Of a stretch of 64,000 bases of DNA, positions 1-10,600 are shown in pieces. The stretch's first letter is position 1. Every line of letters starts with the position of its first letter. Origin of the DNA: Nitrobacteraceae bacterium AZCC 1564 (lineage in GTDB: Bacteria > Pseudomonadota > Alphaproteobacteria > Rhizobiales > Xanthobacteraceae); the NCBI GenBank assembly GCA_036924835.1, contig JBAGRR010000001.1, forward strand, positions 2,557,001-2,621,000, given 5' to 3'. The notes under the pieces are model-generated. The model was given only the letters and a program-made list of their open reading frames with translations. It was not told where the DNA came from and made no database searches. Made by a program: the position numbers and the translations under genes.

Positions 1-897
1 GCTTTGCCCCTTTGAGCGATCGAACATCGCCATCTGCTCATCGAAATCGAAATAGTCGCGCAGCGAGTATTCGGCTTCCATCTCCTCAGGCGACATCTTT
101 ACACCGCCTTTGTCGTAAAACGTCTTCATAGCCTTAAGCGTTGCGGCTTTATCGGTCTTCATGACGTGGGTCGCCCGCAAGTACATGGCCGTGAAACGCG
201 CGACTGCATCCATATGGTCTTTCAGATACTCAGGGCGCACCACCATGGTGGAATAGGCCGTCTTTCCGCCGTCCTTGACAGTACAGATGGTTTTTCCGCC
301 GGCTTCTTTCTCAAGTCGCAGCCAATGTGGCGCCCAGATTCCGGCCGCCGCAACGTCGCCCTGACTGCGGAATGCATCTACGATCGCGCCGGGCGCGACG
401 TTGATTGCGGTCATGTCGCCAGACTTAAGACCCAACTTCGTTTGACAGACCTTCGCGGCGAAGTCCCCGAAGCTGTTCACCGGCGTAACGTAAGACTTGC
501 CCTTCAGCGCCGCGACAGGGTCTCTGCTAACCGCCTCTGCGAGGCCCCCCTGTATCGTGAAAGCCAGCGCGCGCTTGTCGTCAATCAGCACAAGCCCGCT
601 ATGAAGCTTGAATCTCGATGCGCCAAGCAAGGCAGGTGCGCCACCTAACAAGCCAATATCCCAACTCCCGGATGCTGAAGCTGCCACCTGCTGCGCACCA
701 GCGACAAACGACGTCATATTTCCGGGTTTGATGTTCATTTTCTGCCACCAGCCGTTGTCCTCGGCGATTTGCAGCTGAACACCGTGAATGGTGACCTGGT
801 ACGAAAGATTGATTGGCTCTGGGTCAGCAGCGAGAGCAGCGCCACTTAAAATCATTGCGACAAGGCCCGAAGCCGCCTTAACGGTGAATCGACTCAT
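1..897 (-). CDS. NitT/TauT-type ABC transporter substrate-binding protein (partial, 3' end outside window)
   Basis: Periplasmic solute-binding component of an ABC importer. Reading from ATG at 897, residues 1-23 form a signal peptide ending in AALAA. The mature protein starts DPEPINLSYQ and continues with a ligand-binding core of the aliphatic sulfonate/taurine/nitrate type (VQLQIAEDNGWW, then GLLGGAPALLG, then IVDAFRSQGDVAAAGIWAP). About 298 residues are visible and the C-terminus lies beyond base 1. It follows two SsuC/TauC-like permeases on the same strand, so it belongs to the same operon; an ATPase gene is expected further downstream. The ligand cannot be read from sequence. Linkage to an IolC-like kinase suggests a carbon substrate rather than a sulfonate, but that is inference. 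Confidence 0.85.
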   Translation of the reverse strand, partial: MSRFTVKAASGLVAMILSGAALAADPEPINLSYQVTIHGVQLQIAEDNGWWQKMNIKPGNMTSFVAGAQQVAASASGSWDIGLLGGAPALLGASRFKLHSGLVLIDDKRALAFTIQGGLAEAVSRDPVAALKGKSYVTPVNSFGDFAAKVCQTKLGLKSGDMTAINVAPGAIVDAFRSQGDVAAAGIWAPHWLRLEKEAGGKTICTVKDGGKTAYSTMVVRPEYLKDHMDAVARFTAMYLRATHVMKTDKAATLKAMKTFYDKGGVKMSPEEMEAEYSLRDYFDFDEQMAMFDRSKGQS

Positions 898-952
898 AAC
901 GTCTTCCTTCCTAGTAAAGCGAGGCACCGTTGGCCGATGTCCTCATTTGGTT

Positions 953-1735
953 TCAGCGCGAAAATCGTTTGTCGATGCGTGCCTCAACACGGCGCAGCAC
1001 CCATTCAATCGCAAGGCCGATCAGGCCGATCACAAGCATTCCCGTGGTGACGGTTGTCACATCGCGGTTCATTTGACCGCGAACCATGATGTAGGCGAGC
1101 CCGCTGCTGGCGACGATCAACTCCGCGCCGACCATGCTTTGCCAAGCATTCCCTGCCGCCACACGCAGCGCCGCAACAATTGATGGTAGAGCGCTTGGCA
1201 GCAGGACTTCCGCAATCATGCGGACGTTCCCTACGCCTAAAGTGCGCGCGGCTTCGATAAGATGAGGAGGCGTTAGCTTGGCTCCACCAAACGCGCCAAC
1301 GACGCAAGCCGAAAATGCGCCACTGAAAATGATGAGGATCGGACCACCGATGCCGGTGCCAAACCACAGCACTGCGAACGGCACCCAAGCTATTGGCGCG
1401 ACATATCGCAGGATCGAGAACAGCGGCATCATCAATCCATTCAGGATTGGCGACCAGCCCATCGTAAGACCCAGGGGGATCCCGATCAAAGCCGCCAAGC
1501 CGAAGCCAGCGCCAAAGCGTCCCAGGCTGGTTATGACGTGCCCCCAGATCGTGGAGCCCGCAAACGGTTCCTTCATCATGGTGAACAGCCGCACGGCCAC
1601 CTGCATAGGGCTGTTCAGCAGGTGCGGGTCAACGTGCTGGCTCGCAATCTGCCAGGCCAGAAAGAAGCTGACGAGCCCAGCAATATTGATTGCAATTGTC
1701 GTTGACGGGGAAAGCTTGCGCCTTATCGGGTCCAT
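953..1735 (-). CDS. ABC transporter permease, SsuC/TauC type
   Basis: Inner-membrane permease of a NitT/TauT-type importer, about 260 residues with roughly six membrane segments. The binding-protein-dependent transport signature (EAARTLG, around residue 160) contacts the ATPase. The start at 1735 is chosen over an in-frame ATG at 1750 because GGAGG sits 8 nt before it. This gives a 13 bp overlap with the upstream permease, so the two are translationally coupled. It lies between the other permease and the binding protein; two unequal permeases imply a heterodimeric channel. Confidence 0.88.
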   Translation of the reverse strand: MDPIRRKLSPSTTIAINIAGLVSFFLAWQIASQHVDPHLLNSPMQVAVRLFTMMKEPFAGSTIWGHVITSLGRFGAGFGLAALIGIPLGLTMGWSPILNGLMMPLFSILRYVAPIAWVPFAVLWFGTGIGGPILIIFSGAFSACVVGAFGGAKLTPPHLIEAARTLGVGNVRMIAEVLLPSALPSIVAALRVAAGNAWQSMVGAELIVASSGLAYIMVRGQMNRDVTTVTTGMLVIGLIGLAIEWVLRRVEARIDKRFSR

Positions 1736-2592
1736 GGCATCAACCTCCATTCAACGAGGCGAAGCAACTGGCTACTCAGAAAGCCAAGCACGGTCACGGT
1801 TACCATTCCGACGAGAACCATACCGCTGTTGACGTCCTCCTGAGCCGTACTGAGAACTTTGCCGACGCCCCAAAAGGCTCCCAGTAGTTCTGCGGCAACG
1901 ATCACCGTCCAACAGGTCTGCAGGGCGAGGCGCGTACCGATCAGGATATGGCCAAGCGCTCCCGGAAAAATGACGTTTCTCACCCAAAACCAGCCGCGCG
2001 CTCCATGGACTCGCCCCGCAGCCAACAACACCGGATCGATTTGATTGACGCCTGTCATCGTGTTGATGACAATCGGAATGACCGCAGCGAAGCACATGAC
2101 AAAAAGCTTCGAGCCGCTTCCCAATCCGAACCAGAGAAGCGCCAGTGGTATCCACGCAAGCGGCGGAACGGGGCGCACGAGATTGAAGATCGGAAGAAAA
2201 AAGGCCTTCCAGATTTCGCTCAGACTCATCGTTAGACCGAGCGTCAAACCGACAACGACAGATATCAGGAAGCCCTTGAGAACAAGCAGACTGCTCGTCC
2301 CGACATGCTTGAGAAGCGTACCTCCCGCATAGCCGACCGTACTGACCTGTACTGCAGCCTCTCCGAACGTAGCAGGATCTGGAAAACGGTATGTGGGAAC
2401 AAGCTCATAGAGATCTGTCGCGATCCACCACACGGCGAGGAGAGTGGCCAATGCAAGGATTGCAAGAGCGGATTGCGCACGCCATCCACGCCAATCGACA
2501 CGTCGCTCGCGCTCAACACGCTTTCCTGTTGCCGCATCTTGCTTAATAGCGGCATCGGTTTGACTCGTCAGGCTGCGCGTCGTGCTATTCAT
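1723..2592 (-). CDS. ABC transporter permease, SsuC/TauC type (second subunit)
   Basis: Second inner-membrane permease of the same importer, 289 residues. A charged N-terminal tail of about 40 residues precedes the first membrane segment (ALAILALATLLAVWWIA). The core carries PVPPLAWIPLALLWFG and the coupling loop AAGRVHGARG, typical of TauC/SsuC. The ATG at 2592 shares an ATGA with the stop of the kinase gene upstream (2589), so this start is preferred to one eight codons earlier. The tight coupling places kinase and transporter in one operon. Confidence 0.88.
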   Translation of the reverse strand: MNSTTRSLTSQTDAAIKQDAATGKRVERERRVDWRGWRAQSALAILALATLLAVWWIATDLYELVPTYRFPDPATFGEAAVQVSTVGYAGGTLLKHVGTSSLLVLKGFLISVVVGLTLGLTMSLSEIWKAFFLPIFNLVRPVPPLAWIPLALLWFGLGSGSKLFVMCFAAVIPIVINTMTGVNQIDPVLLAAGRVHGARGWFWVRNVIFPGALGHILIGTRLALQTCWTVIVAAELLGAFWGVGKVLSTAQEDVNSGMVLVGMVTVTVLGFLSSQLLRLVEWRLMPWTR

Positions 2593-4464
2593 GCTGCCGC
2601 AACGAGTTTTGGCCAAGCCGCGATCATCGGGGCAAGGTTGGATTCGATAAGCGAAGACAAGACTTGATCATCGATCTCGCCCGCAAGCCAAGCTCTCGCT
2701 GGCTCAAGGAGCAAGGTACGGCCAACAGCAAACCCGCGTACGAATGGATGCAAGGACGCTGTGCGGAAACTTTGTTCAAGCTCCGCTTGGCTGCGGCCAG
2801 CACCCAGAAGAAGAATCCCACAACAAAACTCATTGTTTTGTTTGATGACGGCCTCGAGGCGAGGATAGGCATCTGTTCCACTGAACGCGGGCAGCTTCCA
2901 CCAATCCGGCTTCACTCCAAGAGCTTGAATCTGCTCGATCCGCGCTATGCAGCTATTGAGTACCGCTCTCGTTGTCATCTTCCACCAACTCCAACAGGAG
3001 TTCGATCCCATAAAGATTGCAAGCATGATCAAGTTCGCGAAGACGCTCTGCCTGGATGGACCAATCTTCAGATTTGCACCGTGGCACCAGGCATTTGACA
3101 ATATGGCTACGCGGCCAGCTCTGAAGCAAAAGCGCGGCTGGCAAGTCGTCCGTGAACGCAATTGGACTATGGCCGGTTTGCTCGATTTTACGACCGATCC
3201 AAGGCAAGCTCGTTCCCACATCAACGAGTGAAGTCCGACCCGAGACATCATCCATGAGCAAGCCGATTCCTGGATTGCTATGCGATAACTTCAGCACCGA
3301 CCGCGCCACCGCGCGTTTTAGTCCCTGAACGGTTCGCCCCGGGACGGCAGGCAAGTTCTCAAACGGCAAACTGTGGTCCGCCGCAACGATAAAGAGACGG
3401 TCAGGTCTTCGCAGTCGTGTCGTCGCGCGATGGATATGCGCCAATTCCCGGCTGCGATGCAGGTCTTTTCGTACCGCGGACTGCGCTAAGAACCAGTCGA
3501 GCTCAGCGCGGGTTGGCGAAGCGGGAGAACAGCCATGCCGAGACACCACCAGTGCACCGCAAGCATTTCCCGCCCGGCAGCAATCGCTCCAATTCATTTC
3601 TCGGAGCCAGCCATACAGAAACCCCGAAGCGAAACCGTCGCCTGCGCCAACAACGTTAAAGACGTCAACGGGAAAACCAGGTCCTCGGATTTCCTGATCA
3701 AGAGCCCCAGGAAACACACTGCAGCCGTTCGCGCCGCGCTTCAACACGAGCGCTGCGGAACTCAGTGCGCGTACAGCGGAAAGCGCTTGCGACGTATCAG
3801 GGCTTCCACCCGCAATATGGAATTCTTCTTCCGTTCCGATAATGAGATCGCAATGAGGCAGGACTTCTTGCGAGGCGATTGTTGCCGTTTCACTAGTAAC
3901 GTAGCGGCTTTCTCCTGCTGCTTGCGCTACCAAGCCCCAGAAAAGCGGGCGGTAGTCGATATCGAAAACGACTTTCGTACCTGCATTCTTTGCAAGCTGA
4001 ACGGCATGCGCGATGTTGTCCCGCCCCGTCTGCGTGACGAGGTGTGACCCTGAGACAAGGAGCGATCGAGCGCTGGTGATGTATTCGGCAGTGTAGTCAT
4101 CGGGACAGACCGCCATGTCCGCACAATCACGTCGATAGTGCAACAAGGGGAACGTCTCATCGTCGCGGATTCCTAGAAACGCCACACCTGTCAGGCGGGT
4201 TGGATCGAACACAACGCAGCTTGTATCCACCCCCTCGCGCTGAAGCGTTGAGACGATAAACCTGCCATTTTGCTCATCACCAACTCGCGCAATGAGCCCG
4301 GTTCGCAATCCTAACCGGCGAGCGCCGATAGCAATGTTTGTCGGGCAACCGCCCACATACCGTGAGAAGCTCGAGACTTCCTCGAGGCCGCAACCAACCT
4401 GGTCGCCATAGATGTCGACGATGGCACGGCCCATCGTAATGAGGTCGAGAGTGCGAGCAGTCAT
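2589..4464 (-). pseudogene. iolC: IolC-like 5-dehydro-2-deoxygluconokinase fused to DUF2090, frameshifted
   Basis: The N-terminal ~320 residues are a PfkB sugar kinase. They show GGCPTNIA near the start and the NVVGAGDGFASG anion-hole/catalytic motif, as in IolC, which phosphorylates 5-dehydro-2-deoxygluconate in myo-inositol breakdown. A DUF2090 (aldolase-like) domain follows, as in the two-domain rhizobial IolC. The first frame ends at 2953, but the expected DUF2090 C-terminus (QALGVKPDWWKLPAF, then VRGFAVGRT) continues in another frame to 2589. A single one-base shift near 2960-2985 therefore splits a ~620-residue protein. The kinase domain is intact, so partial activity is possible. The shift may be real or a sequencing error. 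Start ATG 4464 has GGAAAG upstream. No iolE, iolD or iolB is visible here. Confidence 0.85.
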
Positions 4465-4496
4465 CTAGTCGAACTTTCCAAGCTTTGTTACTTGGA

Positions 4497-4514
4497 AATG
4501 GTATCGGTACCATT
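4497..4514. promoter_or_regulatory. LacI/GalR-type operator candidate before the iolC-like operon
   Basis: AATGGTATCGGTACCATT is a near-perfect dyad with seven-base arms (AATGGTA/TACCATT) and a central CG, the usual layout of LacI-family operators. It ends 33 bases before the kinase start codon, where a repressor would block transcription. No LacI-family gene is visible in the window. Function is inferred from position and symmetry. Confidence 0.55.
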
Positions 4515-4645
4515 TTCTCGCGTCAAGACTCACGTGTTCGCGAGAAGAAATCAGGGGAAGAGGGATCAGTAGAAATCAATCACCTGTAATATCTCATCTT
4601 TTTTTAGAAATTGCCGAAAGTGCTTAGATACCCAAGACAAAGTCT

Positions 4646-4661
4646 TGTTATCGATACCATT
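4646..4661. promoter_or_regulatory. Second copy of the LacI-type operator motif
   Basis: TGTTATCGATACCATT matches one half of the 4497-4514 site (ATGGTATCG on the other strand) and again has a central CG, about 150 bp upstream of it. Two spaced sites would allow repressor looping. It may alternatively have served a regulator gene lost when the ParB remnant arrived. Confidence 0.4.
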
Positions 4662-4682
4662 CCACGACCGTCGAGCACCGGC

Positions 4683-6031
4683 CGCCCGGCACAGCTTCGA
4701 GGATGCTCGGCTTGGTCACCCTCCCGAGTTAGTTCGCGACCGTCGGCTTCCAGCCGGCCGCTACCATGTCCATCCCGGTCGCGCGCGCGAGCCGATCGCA
4801 GCAACGTCGTCACGGCGACGTTCGCATTTTTTCCGCCAGCGCATTACGCAGCGCGAGCGTACGATAGGCGATCAGCTCAATGACGAGACGTTCGGGCAGC
4901 GGCTTGATGCTGTCCTCTTCCTCGTCCTCCGGCTCGGCCGGCTTGCTGTCAATCGTGATCACGGCGCGCTGGACGGTCGGCACATCGGTCCCATCGCCCT
5001 CGGGCGCTTCGCTATCGGGTTCAACCGGAATCTCGTCCTCGGTGCGAACGTAACCACCGTCGATCGACAGCGAGCCGTCAGCGTCGAGGCTGACAAAGAC
5101 GCCGGCGATGCGGATGTCGGCCGGATCGTAGGTGACCCGGCGGCGCTCGAAGGCTTCGAGGGCCTGCTTGATCTCGCCGAGACGCTGATCGATCTCATCG
5201 GGCAGCTCGTCGGCTTCGGAATACTCGGCCTCTATCCGATCGTATTCATCACGCAGCGCCTCGCGGGTGGTGCACTCCTCGTCGGTCAGGTCGACGGTCG
5301 TGCCGGCGAGCCATGATCGTGACCGTGGGGAACGACGCCGACAAAGACGGCTCACTTGTCCGAGGCGCGCACGGCGGTCTCGGTCAGCGCCGGATCTGAT
5401 GCGGCTCCTCCGACAAGCTATGGGTGATCGCTTCCCAGACCTGTTCCTGGTGCGCGTGATCGTCCGAGACCGTGAACGCCATGAGCTGTTCGAGCGTCAT
5501 GCCATCCTCGGCATAGACGTCGAGCAAATGCAAGCGAGACAGTGACGAGGTGCAGGCGCTGCTTGACCACGTGGAGCGTGACGAACAGCGCGGCGGCGAT
5601 CTGCTCGTCGGCCATGCCTTTCTCGCGCATGGCTTGGAATGCACGGAACTGGTCGAGGAGATGTAGCGGCGCGCGATCGATATTCTCGATCAGCGAAACC
5701 TCGTCGATGCTAACGTCGCTGTTCGGGTCGCCGACGACGCAGGGACCGGGGCGGCCTTGGTGAGGCGCTTCTGCTTCAGCAGCAGCTGGAGGGCTCGGTA
5801 GCGGCGACCGCCGGCGGGCACCTCGAACTTGCCTATCTAGGCACCCTTGGCGTCCAGCACCGGGCGGACATGCAGGCTCTGGATCAGGCCGCGGCGCGCG
5901 ATCGACTCGGCCGACTCCTCGATGGAGACGCCGGCCTTGACGCGGCGGACGTTGGACTGGGAGAGCACCAGCTTGTTGAAGGGAATGTCGCGCGAGGACG
6001 ACAGGGTGATTTTCTGAACGGCGGTAGCCAT
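4683..6031 (-). pseudogene. ParB/RepB/Spo0J-family partition-like protein, heavily degraded
   Basis: Pieces of one ParB-like protein occur in order in different minus-strand frames. The N-terminus is at 6031 (FNKLVLSQSNVRRVKAG, then RRGLIQSLHVRPVLD), ending at a stop near 5837. The ParB box follows (VSLIENIDRAPLHLLDQF) at about 5730-5640. The region LLDVYAEDGMTLEQLMAF is at about 5530-5480, then a Glu/Asp-rich middle at 5300-4830. The last remnant (DMVxAGWKPTV, then LGRVTKPSILEAV) is near 4770-4690. The segment between TLLR and that remnant, roughly 100 residues in relatives, is deleted. Such ParB-like genes are usually carried by plasmids and integrated elements, so this marks a former mobile region. 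It cannot make a functional product. Confidence 0.8.
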
Positions 6032-6481
6032 GGGGATTTACTCCGCGACGGGCGGCCGAAAGCCACTCTGTCGGCCTCCAACCCGTCACGAAACTTCCTT
6101 CCGCCGTCTCACTCTCATGTCGGGGCGCTCGTTTCGGGGCGCTGGAACAGGGCCCCGACGGACGACTTTCTGCCCGCAACCTGTAGCAAATGTCTATCGC
6201 GTGACTCGGCCTCCTTCGCCTGACGTTTGCGACAGATGTCACCTCGAACATTCAGCCCTCTACCGCAGATCTAGTGCGCTTGGCGGCTTGCCGGCACGCC
6301 GTCCTCACCGGGGGAATGGCGCCGACTGGCGCACAATGGCGAGCAATCGGGCGTGGTCCGAGACCTATAAGTGTCAGATTGATCCTTTTGGGCACCTTAT
6401 TGAGCTGATCCAGTCTCGAAGCTTTGAATCGCCGATCGTAGGTTTTGGTGTGGCGCGATCGAAGCGCCCGCAAAAAGGGGG
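6032..6481. other. Intergenic stretch without a recognised gene
   Basis: About 450 bases between the ParB remnant and the RND operon. I see no protein family match in any frame and no RNA gene. It should hold the promoter of the efflux operon, but no confident -35/-10 pair was identified. Confidence 0.4.
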
Positions 6482-7678
6482 GTGATCGTGTTTCGTATTC
6501 CGGCTGCCGTCGCTGTGTTGGTCCTCGTCAGTGCCTGCTCCCCGGAGACGCCGCCACCTCCACCATCGCCTACGGTCTCCGTCGCCAGTCCTCTTTTGAA
6601 GAACGTCGTCGATTGGGACGAATACATCGGCCATTTCGAGGCGCCGCAGTCGGTCGAGCTTCGCGCGCGAGTGACCGGGCAGGTCACGCAGGTCCTGTTC
6701 CGCGACGGCCAAGATGTCCGGGAGGGCCAGCCGCTCTTCATCATCGATCCGCGCCCTTACAAGGCCGCGCTCGATCAGTCGCGGGCAGCGGTGGAGAGCG
6801 CCGAGGCGACGCGCCAGAACGCAATCTCGATCGAGGCGCGATCGGCGGTCCTCGAAGCGAAGCTTACGGTCAGCAAGGAGAAGCTGGAGACCGATCAGAC
6901 GCGGCTCCGTACGGCGACCGCCGCGCTCCATGCCGCGCAGGCGGCACTGGAAACTGCCGAGCTGAACTACGATTGGACCACCGTCCGGGCCCCTGTCTCC
7001 GGGCGCGTTTCGAGGCGTCGCGTCTCGATCGGAGACCATGTCCAGGCGGGGACCACCCTGCTCACGACCGTCGTGTCACTCGACCCGATCTGGTTCGTTT
7101 TCGACGGCGCTGAGAGCTTCTATCTGAAATATCTCCGGCAGGCGCGGCAGGGCCAACGCCAGTCCTCGAGAGACTTCGAAAATCCGATCGATATCAGGCT
7201 GTCCGACGAAACCAGATTCTCACATCGCGGAAAGATGGTGTTCGTCGATAACGCCATCGATATTGATTCGGGAACGATCCAGGCTCACGCCGTCGTCGAC
7301 AATCACGATCATTTTCTGACCCCCGGAATGTTCGGAAGGGCGCGCCTTCTCGGGTCCGGCAGCTATCGCGCCATGCTCGTACCCGACGAAGCGATCATCA
7401 CCGAACAGTCGCTGAGGAAGGTTCTCGTCCTCGCGCGTGACGGCACCGTTACGAAGCGGACGGTCGAGCTGGGACCGGAGGTTCTTGGGCTGCGGGCAGT
7501 AAAGGATGGCCTTGCTTCCACCGATCTCGTTATCCTCGACCATATCATCCAGCTCAAACCGGGGATGAAAATCGTCCCGCGCCACACGGCGATCGAGCCG
7601 CGCAATGCGGACGCGAGCCCGGCGGCGCCGGTCGCCGCGCCGGAGCCATCCACCGCGACCGCCTCCGACGAACGCTGA
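6482..7678 (+). CDS. RND efflux periplasmic adaptor (membrane fusion lipoprotein)
   Basis: Adaptor linking an RND pump to an outer-membrane channel, 398 residues, HlyD/AcrA family. The N-terminus has a lipoprotein signal with lipobox LVSAC (Cys around residue 19) followed by a Pro-rich linker. The lipoyl half-motif SVELRARVTGQV is followed by a long helical hairpin and the second half-motif WTTVRAPVSGRVSRR. The beta-barrel and membrane-proximal domains complete the fold, and the tail is Ala/Pro-rich. Start is GTG with a G-rich Shine-Dalgarno (AAGGGG) directly before it; a second GTG two codons later is possible. Ten bases separate it from the pump gene. Confidence 0.9.
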   Translation: MIVFRIPAAVAVLVLVSACSPETPPPPPSPTVSVASPLLKNVVDWDEYIGHFEAPQSVELRARVTGQVTQVLFRDGQDVREGQPLFIIDPRPYKAALDQSRAAVESAEATRQNAISIEARSAVLEAKLTVSKEKLETDQTRLRTATAALHAAQAALETAELNYDWTTVRAPVSGRVSRRRVSIGDHVQAGTTLLTTVVSLDPIWFVFDGAESFYLKYLRQARQGQRQSSRDFENPIDIRLSDETRFSHRGKMVFVDNAIDIDSGTIQAHAVVDNHDHFLTPGMFGRARLLGSGSYRAMLVPDEAIITEQSLRKVLVLARDGTVTKRTVELGPEVLGLRAVKDGLASTDLVILDHIIQLKPGMKIVPRHTAIEPRNADASPAAPVAAPEPSTATASDER

Positions 7679-7688
7679 GGAGCGACCG

Positions 7689-10600
7689 ATGCGCTTTCCG
7701 CACTTCTTCATCGAGCGGCCGATCTTTGCCGCCGTGCTCGCGATCCTGATCACCGTTGCCGGTCTTGTCGCCTACCCGTCCCTGCCGGTCGGTCAATATC
7801 CGGAGGTCGCGCCGCCGACGGTCGTCGTCACCGCGCGGTTTCCCGGTGCGACCGCAGAGACGATGGCGTCGACCGTATCCGTTCCTCTCGAACAGCAAAT
7901 CAACGGCGTCGAGCACATGCTCTACATGTCGAGCTCCTCGGTCGGGGAAGGCTCGGTGGCGATCACCATCACGTTCGCACTCGGCACGGATATCAATGAA
8001 GCACAGGTTCTCGTCCAGAACCGGGTCGACGAGGCGCTTCCACGATTGCCCGAGGAGACCAGGCAGATCGGCGTGACTGTCCGTAAGGTCTCCGCAGAAG
8101 ACCTCGTGGGCTTCGCCTTCTACTCTCCCGACAACTCGCTCGATACCGACTTCATCTCGAACTATGTGACCCTGCAGATCAACGATCGCATCAAGCGAAT
8201 TCCCGGCGTGGGCGACACGGTGCGCTTCGGCGGGCGCGAGTACGCGATGCGGGTCTGGATCGACCCAGATCAGGCGGCAGCGCGGAATTTGACGGTCGAT
8301 GAGATCATCGCCGCCATTCGCGCCCAGAATGCCCAGGTCGCAGCCGGCATTATCGGCCAGCCGCCGTTTGGCACAAAGGCCAATGCCTATCAGCTTGGCG
8401 TGGATACCGAAGGGCGCCTCGCCACCCCGGAACAATTCGGCAATATCGTTGTCAAGCGGCGCGCCGGCGGCGGACTAACCCGGTTGCGCGACGTCGCGAG
8501 AGTCGAGCTGGGCGCTCAGGACTATTCGACCAATGCCTTCCTGAACGACCGCAATGCAATCGGCCTGGTCCTTAAACAACAACCCGGAACCAACGCGCTT
8601 GCGACCGAGGAACGAGCCAAGGCCCTCGTTGCCGAGCTGTCGAAGGACTTCCCGCCGGGCATGGCTTATTCCGTCGCCCACCATCCGCTCGACTTCGTGT
8701 CAGACTCCATCCGGGACGTGAAGGAAACACTTTTCGTCGCGCTGCTGCTCGTCTCGTCGATCGTCCTCCTCTTCCTGCAAAGCTGGAGAGCGGCAGTCGT
8801 GCCGTTGATCGCGATCCCGATCTCCCTGACCGGAAGTTTCGCCACGATGGCCGCGTTCGGCTTCTCGCTGAACAGCCTCTCGCTTTTCGGAATGGTGTTG
8901 GCGATCGGCATCGTCGTGGATGACGCGATCGTCGTGGTCGAGAACATCGAGCGGTTGATCGTCGAGGAAAATCTCTCGCCGAAGGAGGCGGCCCACAAGA
9001 CGATGAGCGAAGTGTCAGGCGCGCTCCTAGCCATCGCCCTCGTGCTCTGCGGCGTGTTCCTGCCGACAGCCTTCATCCCGGGCTTCTCGGGCGAGTTCTA
9101 CAAGCAGTTCGCGTTGACGATCGTTTCGGCGACGGCGGTGTCGGCGTTCATCTCGCTGACGCTGTCACCGGCACTGGCGGCGTTGCTGCTCAAACCTGCC
9201 GACCAGCGATCGGAGGCCAAACCCGGCATTCTCGGCTTTCCAGGCCGATTTGCCCGCTGGTTCAATCACCTGTTTGACCGAATGTCGGTTCACTACGGGC
9301 GCCTCACGGGCAAGCTTGTCCGGCGCCTCATGATCCTCACGGTCATCTATGTCGCGCTCATATTCATGACGGGGTGGCGCTTCTACGTCACGCCGCAAGG
9401 CTTCATTCCTTCGCAGGACCAGGACCTGCTGCTCAACGTGCTCCAACTGCCTCCTGGCTCGTCGCTCCAACGGACGACGCAAATCGCAAAACAGGTCCAA
9501 GCTGCGGCGGCAACAGTTCCCGAGGTCGATCACTCATTGACCTTTGCGGGGTTTGATGGTGCGACCTACTCCAACGCGTCGAACACGGCCCTCATTCCCG
9601 TTCACCTGAAACCGCAGTCTAAACGCAAGGCGACGATCGACGAGGTCGCGGACAAGCTTCGCAAGGCCTTTTCGAATATTACTGGCGCCAACGTGCTGGT
9701 GATCGCGCCACCACCGGTCCGAAGCATCGGCACCGCCAGCGGATTCAAGATGGAAGTGGAGGATCGCACCGGCCTGGGCTATGCAGCCCTTGAGCAAGCC
9801 GCGCAGAATGTGATCGCCGAAGCGAACAAGAATCCCGCGCTGCGGCGAGTTTTTACGACCTACAACACCGGGACGCCGCGTCTCCACGTCTCGATCGATC
9901 GCGAGAAGGCGGAGCAGCTCGGCGTGCCCGTGGATCGCGTATTCTCGACCCTCGGCACCTATCTGGGCTCGACGTACATCAACGATTTCAATTACCTCGG
10001 CCGCACCTGGCAGGTGATCGCCCAGGCGGACACATCGTACCGGCAATCGGCCGCCGACATCCTTCAACTCCGCACGCGCTCGGAAAGTGGAAAGATGGTC
10101 CCGCTGGGCGCTATCGCGGATGTTCAAAAGCAATCCGGCCCGTATCGCGTCGTGCGCTACAACATGTTCCCGTCCGCGGAGATAAGGGGCGAGGCCGCCC
10201 CAGGCTATTCGTCCGGCCAGGCGCTGCAAGCGATGGAGGAGATAGCCGCGCGCGTTCTGCCGAAGGGCATGGGCATCGAGTGGACCGAGCTCTCCTACCA
10301 GCAGAAGCAAGCGGGCAATACCGGCATCTACGTCTTTGGGCTGGCCGTGCTGTTCGTCTTCCTGCTTCTGGCTGCTCAGTATGAGAGCGTTGTACTGCCG
10401 CTGGCAGTGATCCTCATCGTTCCAATGTGCCTCCTCGCCGCCATCCTCGGGATCAACTTGCTCGGAATGGACAACAACATCCTCACGCAAATCGGCCTCG
10501 TGGTGTTGATCGGTCTCGCAGCCAAGAACGCGATTCTGATCGTCGAGTTCGCGAGACAAGGCGAAGCCGAAGGCTTGACCCATCGGGAAGCTGCGATCCG

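Noticed and set aside
5418-6251. A 277-codon open frame on the minus strand
   Set aside because: Only its middle (ParB box region) matches a family; both ends are out-of-frame sequence. It is part of the ParB remnant, not a separate gene.
7605-7688. An earlier start for the RND pump
   Set aside because: The extra 28 residues overlap the adaptor gene, are Arg-rich and have no ribosome site; ATG 7689 begins the family N-terminus.
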